This document shows positions 34,216 to 42,376 of a stretch of 64,000 nt of DNA, piece after piece (positions within the stretch are counted from its first letter, which is position 1; every line of letters begins with the position of its first letter). The position numbers and the translations under genes were made by a program. The notes beneath the pieces are model-generated. The model was not told the DNA's origin, ran no database searches, and was given only the letters and a program-made list of their open reading frames with translations. Location of the stretch: assembly GCF_015319165.1 (NCBI RefSeq), contig NZ_JADIVZ010000010.1, positions 62,001-126,000 of the forward strand. The letters run 5' to 3'. Origin of the DNA: Nocardioides acrostichi. GTDB taxonomy: Bacteria > Actinomycetota > Actinomycetes > Propionibacteriales > Nocardioidaceae.

Positions 34216-36157
34216 AGTCTTCACCCAGCGAGGTCTGGCCTCGCGGGAGGCGGTCCTGGCCGCGCTGCCGGACTCGCTGGAGCTGCACCAGCACGACCCG
34301 TCCTTCGACGAGCTCGACGCGCTCACGGCCGAGGTCGTGCGCCACCGCTTGTGGGCGACCACCGAGCGGATGGGGCAGGCGCTCAACCGCATGTCCGGCT
34401 CGCTGGTCGTCACCGACTGCAACGACATCGGTGTCGTGATCACCAACGAGATCGGCGACGTGGTGCAGGTCGGTCCCTACTCGCTCTCACTCGCCACGAG
34501 CATCGACCTCGCGATCCGCTGGATCCTGGAGCACCGCGGCCCGAGCGGCATCCGCGACGGCGACATGTTCTTGTGCAACGACCCGTGGATCGGCGGGGCG
34601 ATCCACCAAAACGACGTGGCCGTGATCGCGCCGATCTTCCACGACGGCAAGCTGTTCGCCTGGACCGCCTCGATGGCCCACCAGATCGACCTCGGCGGGG
34701 CCTCGCCAGGCAGCTGGACGCCGCGCGCCGAGGACGTCTTCATGGAGTCGCTGCCGACGCCGCCCGTGCGCATCGTGCGGAACTTCGAGATCCAAGACGA
34801 CGTCGAGGACGTCTACCTGCGGCGCTCGCGGATGCCCAAGGTCGTCGCCTTGGACCTGCGCGCCAAGATCGGCGCGAACCGGGTCGGGCGCGAGCGCGTC
34901 CTCGAGCTCGTCGAGCGCTACGGCGCCGACACGGTCAAGGCCACGATGGCCCGCCAGCTCGACGACGCCGAGGCCAAGCTGCGCGCCAAGCTGGCGCTGG
35001 CCCCCGACGGCACCTGGACCGCCTCGAGCTTCCAGGAGCAGAGCCACACCGGCGACCGCAACCTGCACGAGGTGCGGTGCACGCTGACCAAGACCGGCAC
35101 GGAGATGCACTTCGACTTCACCGGCACCTCGCCCGAGGCGGGCATGATCAATTGCACCTACGCCGGCCTGCACGGGGCGCTGGTGGCGGGCATCATCATG
35201 AACCTCGGCCACGACATCCCGTGGGCGACCGGCGGTATGTGGCGCGCCATCACGGTGACCTCCGAGCCCGGCACGCTCAACAACGCCGACTTCCCGGCGG
35301 CCGTGGGCAAGGCGTCGGTCGCGGCGAGCTTCTGCACCATCAACGTGGTGGAGGAGTGCTTGTCGAAGATGACCGATGGCTCCGAGGGTCTGCACGACCA
35401 CACGACCGCCAAGGGCTGCGGCACCTGGGATCTGTGCGTCCTGGCCGGGCTCGACGGCGCGGGACAGCCCTTCGCCACCATGCTCACCGACGCCATGGGT
35501 GCCGGATGCGGGGCGGGCGTCGACCGAGACGGCACCGACTCCGGCGGCATCCTCAGCATCCCCATGGGGCGGATGCCCGACGTGGAGATGATGGAGTTCA
35601 GTGCGCCCATCCTCTACCTGTGGCGTCGCGAGGAGACCGACACCGGTGGCGCCGGGCGCTACCGCGGCGGCGTGACCGCGTCGCTCGCGATCATCCCCCA
35701 CAACACCGAGGTGCCGATGGGGCAGGTCGTCTCGGGGTCGGGCAAGGCGGTCTCGCAGAACACGGGGTTGGCCGGTGGCTACCCGGGCAACACCCAGCTC
35801 GACATCGCCGTGCGCGAGGGCGAGCTGGCCCGGGTCTTCGCCGAGGGACGGATCCCCGCGGCCGTCGAGGAGATGGGCGGCACCACCGAGATCCTCAGCT
35901 GCGAGGAGGAGACCGTGCTGGGCCCGCGTGACGTCCACGTGATGCTCTGGCAGGGCGGTGGCGGCTACGGCGACCCGGTCTCGCGAGACCCCGGACTCGT
36001 GGTCCACGACGTCGCCGAGCTGCGCGTCTCACCGCAGGCGGCGCACGACATCTACGGAGTCGTGCTGGTCGACGGCGAACTCGACGAGGCCGGCACGACG
36101 GCGCGACGAGAGCAGATCAAGAACGAGCGACGCGAGAAGGCGGTGGCAGCGCGATGA
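34190..36157 (+). CDS. HyuB-type hydantoinase/carboxylase subunit
   Basis: 655-residue hydantoinase B/acetone carboxylase alpha-like subunit. Recognisable blocks are RLWATTERMGQALNRM, SIDLAIRWILEHRG, DGDMFLCNDPWIGGAIHQND, HFDFTGTSPEAGMINCTYAG and GGAGRYRGGVTA, all standard for the family. It forms the large catalytic partner of HyuA. ATG 34190 lies inside hyuA, so the two are translationally coupled. The substrate could be a ketone to be carboxylated or a lactam/imide ring; the gamma-like gene that follows favours a carboxylase. Confidence 0.9.
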   Translation: MAFPVPGSEVFTQRGLASREAVLAALPDSLELHQHDPSFDELDALTAEVVRHRLWATTERMGQALNRMSGSLVVTDCNDIGVVITNEIGDVVQVGPYSLSLATSIDLAIRWILEHRGPSGIRDGDMFLCNDPWIGGAIHQNDVAVIAPIFHDGKLFAWTASMAHQIDLGGASPGSWTPRAEDVFMESLPTPPVRIVRNFEIQDDVEDVYLRRSRMPKVVALDLRAKIGANRVGRERVLELVERYGADTVKATMARQLDDAEAKLRAKLALAPDGTWTASSFQEQSHTGDRNLHEVRCTLTKTGTEMHFDFTGTSPEAGMINCTYAGLHGALVAGIIMNLGHDIPWATGGMWRAITVTSEPGTLNNADFPAAVGKASVAASFCTINVVEECLSKMTDGSEGLHDHTTAKGCGTWDLCVLAGLDGAGQPFATMLTDAMGAGCGAGVDRDGTDSGGILSIPMGRMPDVEMMEFSAPILYLWRREETDTGGAGRYRGGVTASLAIIPHNTEVPMGQVVSGSGKAVSQNTGLAGGYPGNTQLDIAVREGELARVFAEGRIPAAVEEMGGTTEILSCEEETVLGPRDVHVMLWQGGGGYGDPVSRDPGLVVHDVAELRVSPQAAHDIYGVVLVDGELDEAGTTARREQIKNERREKAVAAR

Positions 36158-36417
36158 GCACCCAGGCCCGATCCATCAGCAGCAACGCCCGGCAGGACGA
36201 CGCGGGCGCACTGTGGTGCACCCACTGCCAGGGTGCCCTCGAGGGCACGGCCGACGACTACCTCGAGCACCTGCCGGCGTACGTCGGGGCGGCCACCGAG
36301 GGAGGCCCGCGGATCTACGCCGACGCATCGGCGTGGATCGACAGCAAGGTCGTGTTCCGGCAGTCCTACTGCCCGCACTGCTGGACCGCGTTCCACAGCG
36401 AGGTGGTCCCGGCGTGA
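36154..36417 (+). CDS. acetone carboxylase gamma-like zinc protein
   Basis: 87-residue protein with two Cys pairs, Cys22/Cys25 (CTHC) and Cys73/Cys76 (CPHC), which would bind one zinc. The spacing and the aromatic YCPHCWTAFHSEV tail resemble the gamma subunit of acetone carboxylases, but it is about half the length of the classical gamma. It overlaps the HyuB stop by 4 bp (ATGA), which strongly supports a three-subunit complex. Without this subunit the HyuAB pair would more likely be read as a hydantoinase. Confidence 0.75.
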   Translation: MSTQARSISSNARQDDAGALWCTHCQGALEGTADDYLEHLPAYVGAATEGGPRIYADASAWIDSKVVFRQSYCPHCWTAFHSEVVPA

Positions 36418-36474
36418 GCGCTGCGGGGTACGCCCGGTCCCGTACGGTCGCCCGAGCCCGCGACCAGATAGCAA

Positions 36475-36507
36475 ACTGTTGACAGATGAGTGCCAGCGAT
36501 TTACATT
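36475..36507 (+). promoter_or_regulatory. GntR-motif site C with promoter (GntR gene 1)
   Basis: ACTGTTGACAG (36475-36485) is identical over 11 bp to site B. Its TTGACA (36479-36484) pairs with TACATT (36502-36507) at 17 bp. Transcription would begin near 36514, so the regulator's messenger would have almost no leader. The placement implies autoregulation. Confidence 0.65.
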
Positions 36508-36519
36508 CAGGACGTGGTC

Positions 36520-37245
36520 ATGCAATTCGACGAGGAGCGGTCGGGGGCGGCTCGGCTGACCGAGCCGCTCAATCGTCTGCCCTTGCGTGACCAGGCCGTC
36601 GGCGTCCTGCGCGACATGGTGGTCACCGGCGCACTGCGAGGCGGTGAGCGCATCAACGAGGCCGAGCTGGCCGCCCGGCTCGGCATCAGTCGTGGCCCCC
36701 TGCGCGAGGCCATCCAACGCCTCGGAGCCGAGGGGTTCGTGGAGTTCCGGCTCAACCGCGGAGCGTTCGTACGCACCATGAGCCCCGAACAGATCCGGCA
36801 TCTCTACGAGGTGCGCGAGCTGATCGAGGTGCGCGCGGCCGAGCTCGCCGCGGCGCGGGCCAGCGAGACGGGTATCGGGCGCCTGCGGGAGATGCTGCAG
36901 GTGACCGACGAGCTGCTGAGTCAGGGTTCCGACGCGGCGTACCCGCCCGAGCTCGACCTACACGAGCTCGTGTTGGAGATGGCCGACAACTCCGAGCTTC
37001 GACGCATCGGCAGCGATCTGCAGAACCAGGTCAAGCTGGCCCGGATGACGGCGGGACGAGCCCCCGACCGGGCGCGCCAGGCGCTGGCCGAGCATCGCGA
37101 GATCCTCTCGGCCATCACGGCCCGCGACAGCCGCCGAGCCAACCGGGCGATGCGCAAGCACCTCCGCGCCTCGTTCGCCCAACTCTTTCCTCTCGGCGCC
37201 GCCGAGACGGACCTCGGCGCGCGTCCGAGCGACGCCGCCCGATGA
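36520..37245 (+). CDS. GntR-family regulator (FadR/FCD type), paralogue 1
   Basis: 241 residues. The winged helix (LRDQAVGVLRDMVVTGALRG, then INEAELAARLGISRGPLREA) is followed by an all-helical FCD effector domain. Upstream in-frame GTG codons at 36490 (inside the promoter) and 36514 are possible, but ATG 36520 fits the promoter best; GTG 36514 could be a leaderless start. It is strikingly like the regulator at 42377-43045, with the segment ISRGPLREAIQRLGAEGFVE identical in both, so the two should read the same operator. FCD proteins usually sense organic acids and leave DNA on binding them. Confidence 0.9.
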   Translation: MQFDEERSGAARLTEPLNRLPLRDQAVGVLRDMVVTGALRGGERINEAELAARLGISRGPLREAIQRLGAEGFVEFRLNRGAFVRTMSPEQIRHLYEVRELIEVRAAELAAARASETGIGRLREMLQVTDELLSQGSDAAYPPELDLHELVLEMADNSELRRIGSDLQNQVKLARMTAGRAPDRARQALAEHREILSAITARDSRRANRAMRKHLRASFAQLFPLGAAETDLGARPSDAAR

Positions 37246-37297
37246 GACGTGTCCGAGGCCCGGTGCCCGGCCACCCACGATCGACGAAAGGCAACCC

Positions 37298-37888
37298 ATG
37301 CCCAGACTGAAGCAGACCTCGCGTGCGGACATCACCTCCGAGCGCGTCCTCGCCACCTACGCCAAGCACTTCGAGGATCGCGACCCGGTCGCCCAGCCCG
37401 GTACCAAGGGCGGCACACCCGGCACCTGGTGGACCACCTTCGCCCTCGACGAGCAGCTCTTCGAGCTGATGCTCGACAGGCACGCCTGGCAGTTCAGTGA
37501 GGACCGCGCCCTCGACCCGGTGCTGCGCGAGCTCGCCCTGGCCCGCACCGGCTGGTTGTGCGGCTCGATCTTCGTCTACTCCCAGCACTGCAAGCTCCTG
37601 CGTCGCGTCGGCGTCGAGGAGGAGCGCATCGATCCCGTCCGCCAGTGGGGCGAGGCCGAGTGCTACTCGCGCCTGGAGCGGATGGTCCTGGGCTACACCG
37701 ACGACCTGGTCGCCAACGGTGGCCGGGTCACCGACACCCGCTTCGAGGCGCTGCGCGAGGAGCTGGGCGACCTTGCCCTGCTCGAGCTGACGTTCATGGT
37801 GACCACCTACGTGCAGTCCGCGACCATGTGCCGCGCCCTGCGCCTGGAGTACGACGACATCGCCGAGCCCGTGCAGGAGCAGCCCTGA
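37298..37888 (+). CDS. carboxymuconolactone decarboxylase-family protein
   Basis: 196-residue AhpD/CMD-fold protein. The core PVLRELALARTGWLCGSIFVYSQHCKLLRRVGV matches the CMD helical motif, with Cys and His where AhpD-like proteins carry their active residues, although the CxxC of peroxidase-type AhpD is not present. It could decarboxylate or isomerise a lactone or beta-keto acid intermediate, or have an antioxidant role. GAAAGG lies upstream of the ATG. It is downstream of the first GntR gene and upstream of the lyase. Confidence 0.75.
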   Translation: MPRLKQTSRADITSERVLATYAKHFEDRDPVAQPGTKGGTPGTWWTTFALDEQLFELMLDRHAWQFSEDRALDPVLRELALARTGWLCGSIFVYSQHCKLLRRVGVEEERIDPVRQWGEAECYSRLERMVLGYTDDLVANGGRVTDTRFEALREELGDLALLELTFMVTTYVQSATMCRALRLEYDDIAEPVQEQP

Positions 37889-37932
37889 GCGGCTGCTCGC
37901 CGTCCACACCCAGCTCGATCGGAAGGCGAACC

Positions 37933-37986
37933 ATGAGATACCACCAGGAAGCCCCCGTCCTGGACCACGGCCGGAGCCGTCGGTGA
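37933..37986 (+). CDS. possible 17-residue coupled small ORF
   Basis: ATG 37933 is preceded by CGGAAGG at good spacing and encodes MRYHQEAPVLDHGRSRR, ending in a TGA that overlaps the lyase GTG by 4 bp. The lyase start itself has no ribosome site, so this short frame may be what brings ribosomes to it. The peptide has no recognisable homology and no run of a single amino acid that would suggest attenuation. Confidence 0.35.
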   Translation: MRYHQEAPVLDHGRSRR

Positions 37987-38903
37987 GCAGCTACGCGCAG
38001 ATGCGCGCGAGGATGCGAGAGATCGTCGACTCCGGACGCACGGTCGTGGTCCCCGGCGGGCCCAACGCCCTGACGACGAGGATGATCGAGGAGGAGGGTT
38101 TCGAGGCCAGCTACGTCACCGGAGCCGGCATCGCCAACACCTACCTCGGCATGCCCGACATCGGCCTGCTCTCGCTCAGCGAGTTGGCCATGCACGTGCA
38201 GGCGATCAGCAATGTCGTCGACATCCCCCTCATCGTCGACGCCGACACCGGGTTCGGCAACGCCATGAACACCTGGCACACCGTGCGCACCCTGGAGCAC
38301 GCCGGGGCCAGCGCGATCCAGATCGAGGACCAGACCTTCCCCAAGCGGTGTGGTCACTTCGAGGGCAAGTCGATCGTGCCGCTCGAGGAGATGTTGGAGA
38401 AGGTGGGGGCGGCGGTCGACGCCCGCTCGGACCCGAACCTGCTGATCGTGGCCCGCACCGATGCCCGGGCCACCCACGGGCTCGCCGACGCCATCGAGCG
38501 GGGCAACGCCTTCCGCGACGCCGGCGCCGACATCGTGTTCGTGGAGGCACCCCAGTCGCAGGCCGAGATCCGCACCATCGCCGCGGAGGTGCCGGGGCCC
38601 AAGGTGCTCAACCTGGTGCAGGGTGGCAAGACGCCCGAGCCGACGCGAGCCGAGATGCAGGAGCTGGGCTTCAGCATCGCTCTCTACGCGAACCTGCCGC
38701 TCATCGTCAGCATCCGTGCGGTGCGCTCGGCACTCTCCTCACTGGCCGACGGGAGTGCCGACGAGGCCGGGCCCTTCGTCTCCTGGACCGAGCGCCAGTC
38801 GCTGGTGCGCAAGGACTGGTTCGACTCCAAGAGCGACGAGTACGCACGAGGCCCGGCTCGCCTGCTCTCCGACGAGCCCGGACTCAGGCTGGGTGAGGCG
38901 TGA
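37983..38903 (+). CDS. isocitrate lyase/PEP-mutase family lyase
   Basis: 306-residue TIM-barrel enzyme. The Mg2+ site DADTGFGNA (Asp86, Asp88) and the catalytic loop KRCGH (121-125) are both present, so it is a true C-C lyase of the 2-methylisocitrate, 2,3-dimethylmalate or oxaloacetate-hydrolysing group rather than a phosphonate mutase. It would split an alpha-hydroxy dicarboxylate into pyruvate or glyoxylate plus an acid, which makes it a good final step for the pathway. The GTG start lies within a tiny upstream ORF. The next gene overlaps by 4 bp. Confidence 0.85.
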   Translation: MSSYAQMRARMREIVDSGRTVVVPGGPNALTTRMIEEEGFEASYVTGAGIANTYLGMPDIGLLSLSELAMHVQAISNVVDIPLIVDADTGFGNAMNTWHTVRTLEHAGASAIQIEDQTFPKRCGHFEGKSIVPLEEMLEKVGAAVDARSDPNLLIVARTDARATHGLADAIERGNAFRDAGADIVFVEAPQSQAEIRTIAAEVPGPKVLNLVQGGKTPEPTRAEMQELGFSIALYANLPLIVSIRAVRSALSSLADGSADEAGPFVSWTERQSLVRKDWFDSKSDEYARGPARLLSDEPGLRLGEA

Positions 38904-40051
38904 GCATCGCACCCACACGCCTGGCGGCCGCCGGGGCCGAGGAGGGCTCACTGCGCGAGTTGCGCCTCGAGGTCCGCTCGTTCCTCGAGGCGCAGCGCCG
39001 GGCCGGCGCGTTCGTGCCGGCTGTGGACGGCTGGCAGTCGGGCATCGACCCGGAGTTCAGTCGCGCCCTGGGCGGCCGGGGCCTGGTCGGGATGACCGTG
39101 CCCGTCGAGTACGGCGGCCACGGGCGCACCCAGGCCGAGCGGTACGTCGTGCTCGAGGAGCTGCTGGCCAGTGGCGCGCCGGTGGCGGCGCACTGGGTGG
39201 CCGACCGACAGATGGCGCCGGCCATCCTCAAGCACGGCACGCCGGCCCAGCGAGAACGCCTGCTGCCGGGCATCGCCGCCGGCGAGCGCCTCTTCGCCAT
39301 CGGCATGAGCGAGCCCGATGCCGGGTCCGACCTCGCCTCGATCCGCACCCGGGCCCGTCGCGAGGGCGGCGGCTGGCGACTGCGCGGGACGAAGGTCTGG
39401 ACCAGCGGCGCCCACCGGGCGACCAACGCGCTGGTGCTCGCCCGCACCGCGGACTCCGAGACACGGCACGCCGGTCTCTCACAGTTCGTCGTCGACCTGC
39501 CGCACCCCGACATCCACGTCAAGCCGCTGCACACCATCGACGGCGGATCACACTTCAACGAGGTCGTCCTCGACGACGCATGGATCCCCGAGGCAGCCCT
39601 GCTCGGCCAGGAGGGGGCCGGCTGGGCCCAGGTCACCGCCGAGCTCGCCTACGAGCGGTCGGGCCCCGAGCGCCTGCTCACCACCATGCCCCTGCTGCGC
39701 GCCTGGGACGCCGCTCGCCGCCGGGAGGCGACGTCGCTAGGCCCTCGCGACGCGATCGGGCCGGTGGTCAGTCGCGTGATCGCGTTGCGCGAGATGTCGC
39801 GCGCGGTGGCCGAGGTGATCCAAGACGGCGGTGACCCGGCCGTGGCCGCGGCGATGGTCAAGGACTCCGGCACGCTCTTCGAACAACACCTCGTCGACGA
39901 GGTGCGTCGGGCGGTCGACGCCGAGCTCGACCCCGATGCCGCCGGCCTGACGGGGCTCCTGGCGCAGGCGGTGCTACGAGCCCCTGCCTTCACCCTGCGC
40001 GGTGGCGCCAACGAGGTGCTCCGCTCGATCATCGTCAAGGGGCTGCGCTGA
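38900..40051 (+). CDS. acyl-CoA dehydrogenase, large-type
   Basis: 383-residue flavoprotein dehydrogenase. The substrate/FAD segments FAIGMSEPDAGSDLASIRT and VWTSGAHRATNALVLAR are standard for acyl-CoA dehydrogenases, as is the RGGANEVLRSIIVKGL C-terminus. It oxidises an acyl-CoA to the 2-enoyl-CoA. The catalytic glutamate is not obvious to me in the usual YxGxxE place; here the C-terminal helix carries GGANEV. It pairs with the next gene, a second, divergent ACAD, as in heteromeric FadE-type dehydrogenases. Overlap GTGA with the lyase gene. Confidence 0.85.
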   Translation: MSIAPTRLAAAGAEEGSLRELRLEVRSFLEAQRRAGAFVPAVDGWQSGIDPEFSRALGGRGLVGMTVPVEYGGHGRTQAERYVVLEELLASGAPVAAHWVADRQMAPAILKHGTPAQRERLLPGIAAGERLFAIGMSEPDAGSDLASIRTRARREGGGWRLRGTKVWTSGAHRATNALVLARTADSETRHAGLSQFVVDLPHPDIHVKPLHTIDGGSHFNEVVLDDAWIPEAALLGQEGAGWAQVTAELAYERSGPERLLTTMPLLRAWDAARRREATSLGPRDAIGPVVSRVIALREMSRAVAEVIQDGGDPAVAAAMVKDSGTLFEQHLVDEVRRAVDAELDPDAAGLTGLLAQAVLRAPAFTLRGGANEVLRSIIVKGLR

Positions 40052-41148
40052 TGAGCGACCACCTCCTCGAGATCGAGGATCTCGTCCTCGACGTGGTGTC
40101 CAGGTCCGATTCCGGGCAGGCAGGCCCCGCTCAGCCGTCCGCCGTGGGCGAGCACGGACTCGACGCGTCGTCGTGGAAGGTTCTGTGCGACCTGGGCCTG
40201 GTGTCCCTGGCCCTGCCCGAGTCGCTCGGCGGGTCGGGAGGCGGCCTGCGCGAGGCCGCGGCCGTGGTCCGGGCCGGTGCCCTGCTCCCCATGCCTCTCG
40301 CCGACGCGGCGATGCTGGCCGCCCCGCTGTTGGCCGCGGGCTCACTGCCCTGGCCCGGGGGAGTGGTGACCGCCACGATCGCCGGCGTCGAGCTCGACGT
40401 CCGGGTCGAGGGTGAGCATCTGTGCTTGAGCGGGCCACTGCGGCGGGTGCCCTGGCTGCGCGACAGCGACCACGTGGTGGTCTCGGTAGCCGGGGAGGCC
40501 GGGACGGGGGGCCTGGTGGCCGTCCTGGCGAGTCCCGCCTCCGACGACCTGGAGCAGGGTCGCAACCTGGCGGGAGAACCCCGAGACACCTGGCACCTCG
40601 AGGCCGTGCGGGCCACGGCCTGGGCGCCTGCGCCGGACCTCGGCCCGGACGAGGTCCGACGGCTGGCGGGTCTGGCCCGGGCGTCGCAGATCGCCGGTGC
40701 CGCCTCCGCTGTCTTGAGCCGCACGCTCGACTACACCCGCGAACGGATCCAGTTCGGACGGCCTCTGGCCGCTCTGCAGGCCGTGCAGCAGCGCACCGCC
40801 CTGGTAGCCGGCGAGGTGACCCGGGCGCGCGTGGTCACCGACGCCGCCGCGGCCGCGCTCGACGCGGAGGACTCGCGGGCCGCGCTGCTGTGCGCGGTCG
40901 CCGCCTGCGAGGCGTCCTCCTCCGTGCGCGAGGTGGCCGCCGCGGGGCACCAGCTGCACGGCGCGATGGGCTGGACCACGGAATACCCGCTGGGGAGGGC
41001 CACGACGCGGTTGTGGTCGTGGCGAGACGAGTACGGGGACGAGACCGCCTGGGCGCAGGTGGTGGCCGAGACGGTCGCCGCCGGTCCCGACGTGTGGACC
41101 GTGATCACCGGGAGCGACGAGCCCGAGCAGGAGGGAAGAGCAACGTGA
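40051..41148 (+). CDS. acyl-CoA dehydrogenase, partner subunit
   Basis: 365-residue member of the acyl-CoA dehydrogenase fold with a reduced middle domain. The C-terminal helices SRTLDYTRERIQFGRPLAAL and VREVAAAGHQLHGAMGWTTEYPL are typical, but the N-terminal FAD segment is degenerate (LVSLALPESLGGSGGGL). Adjacent ACAD pairs of one canonical and one degenerate subunit form alpha2beta2 enzymes in actinobacterial steroid and terpenoid degradation, and this pair looks the same. It starts within the stop of the previous gene. Confidence 0.85.
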   Translation: MSDHLLEIEDLVLDVVSRSDSGQAGPAQPSAVGEHGLDASSWKVLCDLGLVSLALPESLGGSGGGLREAAAVVRAGALLPMPLADAAMLAAPLLAAGSLPWPGGVVTATIAGVELDVRVEGEHLCLSGPLRRVPWLRDSDHVVVSVAGEAGTGGLVAVLASPASDDLEQGRNLAGEPRDTWHLEAVRATAWAPAPDLGPDEVRRLAGLARASQIAGAASAVLSRTLDYTRERIQFGRPLAALQAVQQRTALVAGEVTRARVVTDAAAAALDAEDSRAALLCAVAACEASSSVREVAAAGHQLHGAMGWTTEYPLGRATTRLWSWRDEYGDETAWAQVVAETVAAGPDVWTVITGSDEPEQEGRAT

Positions 41149-42365
41149 CCATCGACGAAGCAGCGACCCGTACCGGGGTCAGTGCCTGGCCCGACGACCC
41201 GGACGCCCGGGGCATCCTCGAAGGCGTCAAGGTGCTCGATATGAGCCGCATCGTGGCCGGGCCCTACTGCGGGCAGATGCTGGCCGACCACGGGGCCTCG
41301 GTGGTGAAGGTCGAGAGCCCCGCGGGCGACGACACCCGGCTGTGGGGGCGCTTGTCCCCGGACGGCGCCTCCAGCGGCTACTACTACGGGCTGAACCGCA
41401 ACAAGCGCAATGTCGTCCTCGACCTGGGCACGCCCCGCGACCGTGAGGTGCTCGCGCGCCTGATCGACGAGGCCGACGTGCTCATCGAGAACTTCAAGGT
41501 CGGCACCATGGAGCGGTGGGGGCTCGGCTACGAGGAGATCCTGGCCGCACGCGCGCCCCGGCTCGTGTACTGCCGCATCAGTGGGTTCGGCGGCGACGGG
41601 CCGATGGGCGGGCTGCCCGGGTACGACGCCGTGCTGCAGGCCTACGGCGGGCTCATGAGCGTCAACGGCTACGCGGACAGGGGCTCCCTGCGCGTGGGCG
41701 TCCCCATCGTCGACATCGTGGCGGCCAACATGGCCTTCAGCGCGGTGCTGCTGGCCCTCCGCGAGCGCGACACCTCCGGGCGGGGTCAGTTCTGCGACAT
41801 CACGTTGCTGGACTCGGTGGTCTCGCTGCTGCTGCCGCACTCGGTCATGTGGGCGATGGACGACATCGCACCGAAGCGGACCGGCGACGCGCATCCCGCG
41901 GTGGCTCCCTACCAGACCTTCGAGACCGAGCACGGCGAGTTCTTCCTCTGCGCCGGCAACGAGCGGCAGTTCCGCTCGCTGATGACGATCCTGGGCCGGC
42001 CCGAGGTGGTCGAGGACCCCCGTTTCAACTCGAACGTGGCGCGGTTGCAGCACGTCGACGAGCTGGCCGACATCATCGGTCCGCTCATCTCGGCCCAGGA
42101 TCCCGAGACGCTGACCAAGGAGCTCAACGGCGTGGGAGTGCCCGCGAGCCCGGTCAACCCGATCCCCGACGCCATGAGCGCCTCGCAGGTGGTGCACCGC
42201 GACCTCTTCATCGACGACGGCGTCTACCGAGGCATCGGCGTGCCCATCCACCTCGGTCGATCGGTGCCGCGGCGTCCGATGCCACCGGTGCCCCAAGGTG
42301 CCGACACCGAGCGCGTCCTACGGGCCATGGGCTTGGCCGAGACCGCTGCGGAGGAGCCTGCCTGA
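41145..42365 (+). CDS. class III CoA-transferase (CaiB/BaiF)
   Basis: 406-residue formyl-CoA-transferase-type enzyme. Landmark segments are GILEGVKVLDMSRIVAGPYCGQ, YYYGLNRNKRNVVLDLG and the catalytic Asp161 in PGYDAVLQAYGG. It would move CoA from a donor acyl-CoA onto a free carboxylic acid, supplying the substrate for the two acyl-CoA dehydrogenases before it. GTG overlaps the previous stop by 4 bp; it is the last gene of the operon. The second GntR gene converges on it after 11 bp. Confidence 0.9.
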   Translation: MTIDEAATRTGVSAWPDDPDARGILEGVKVLDMSRIVAGPYCGQMLADHGASVVKVESPAGDDTRLWGRLSPDGASSGYYYGLNRNKRNVVLDLGTPRDREVLARLIDEADVLIENFKVGTMERWGLGYEEILAARAPRLVYCRISGFGGDGPMGGLPGYDAVLQAYGGLMSVNGYADRGSLRVGVPIVDIVAANMAFSAVLLALRERDTSGRGQFCDITLLDSVVSLLLPHSVMWAMDDIAPKRTGDAHPAVAPYQTFETEHGEFFLCAGNERQFRSLMTILGRPEVVEDPRFNSNVARLQHVDELADIIGPLISAQDPETLTKELNGVGVPASPVNPIPDAMSASQVVHRDLFIDDGVYRGIGVPIHLGRSVPRRPMPPVPQGADTERVLRAMGLAETAAEEPA

Positions 42366-42376
42366 GGGGCACCGAC

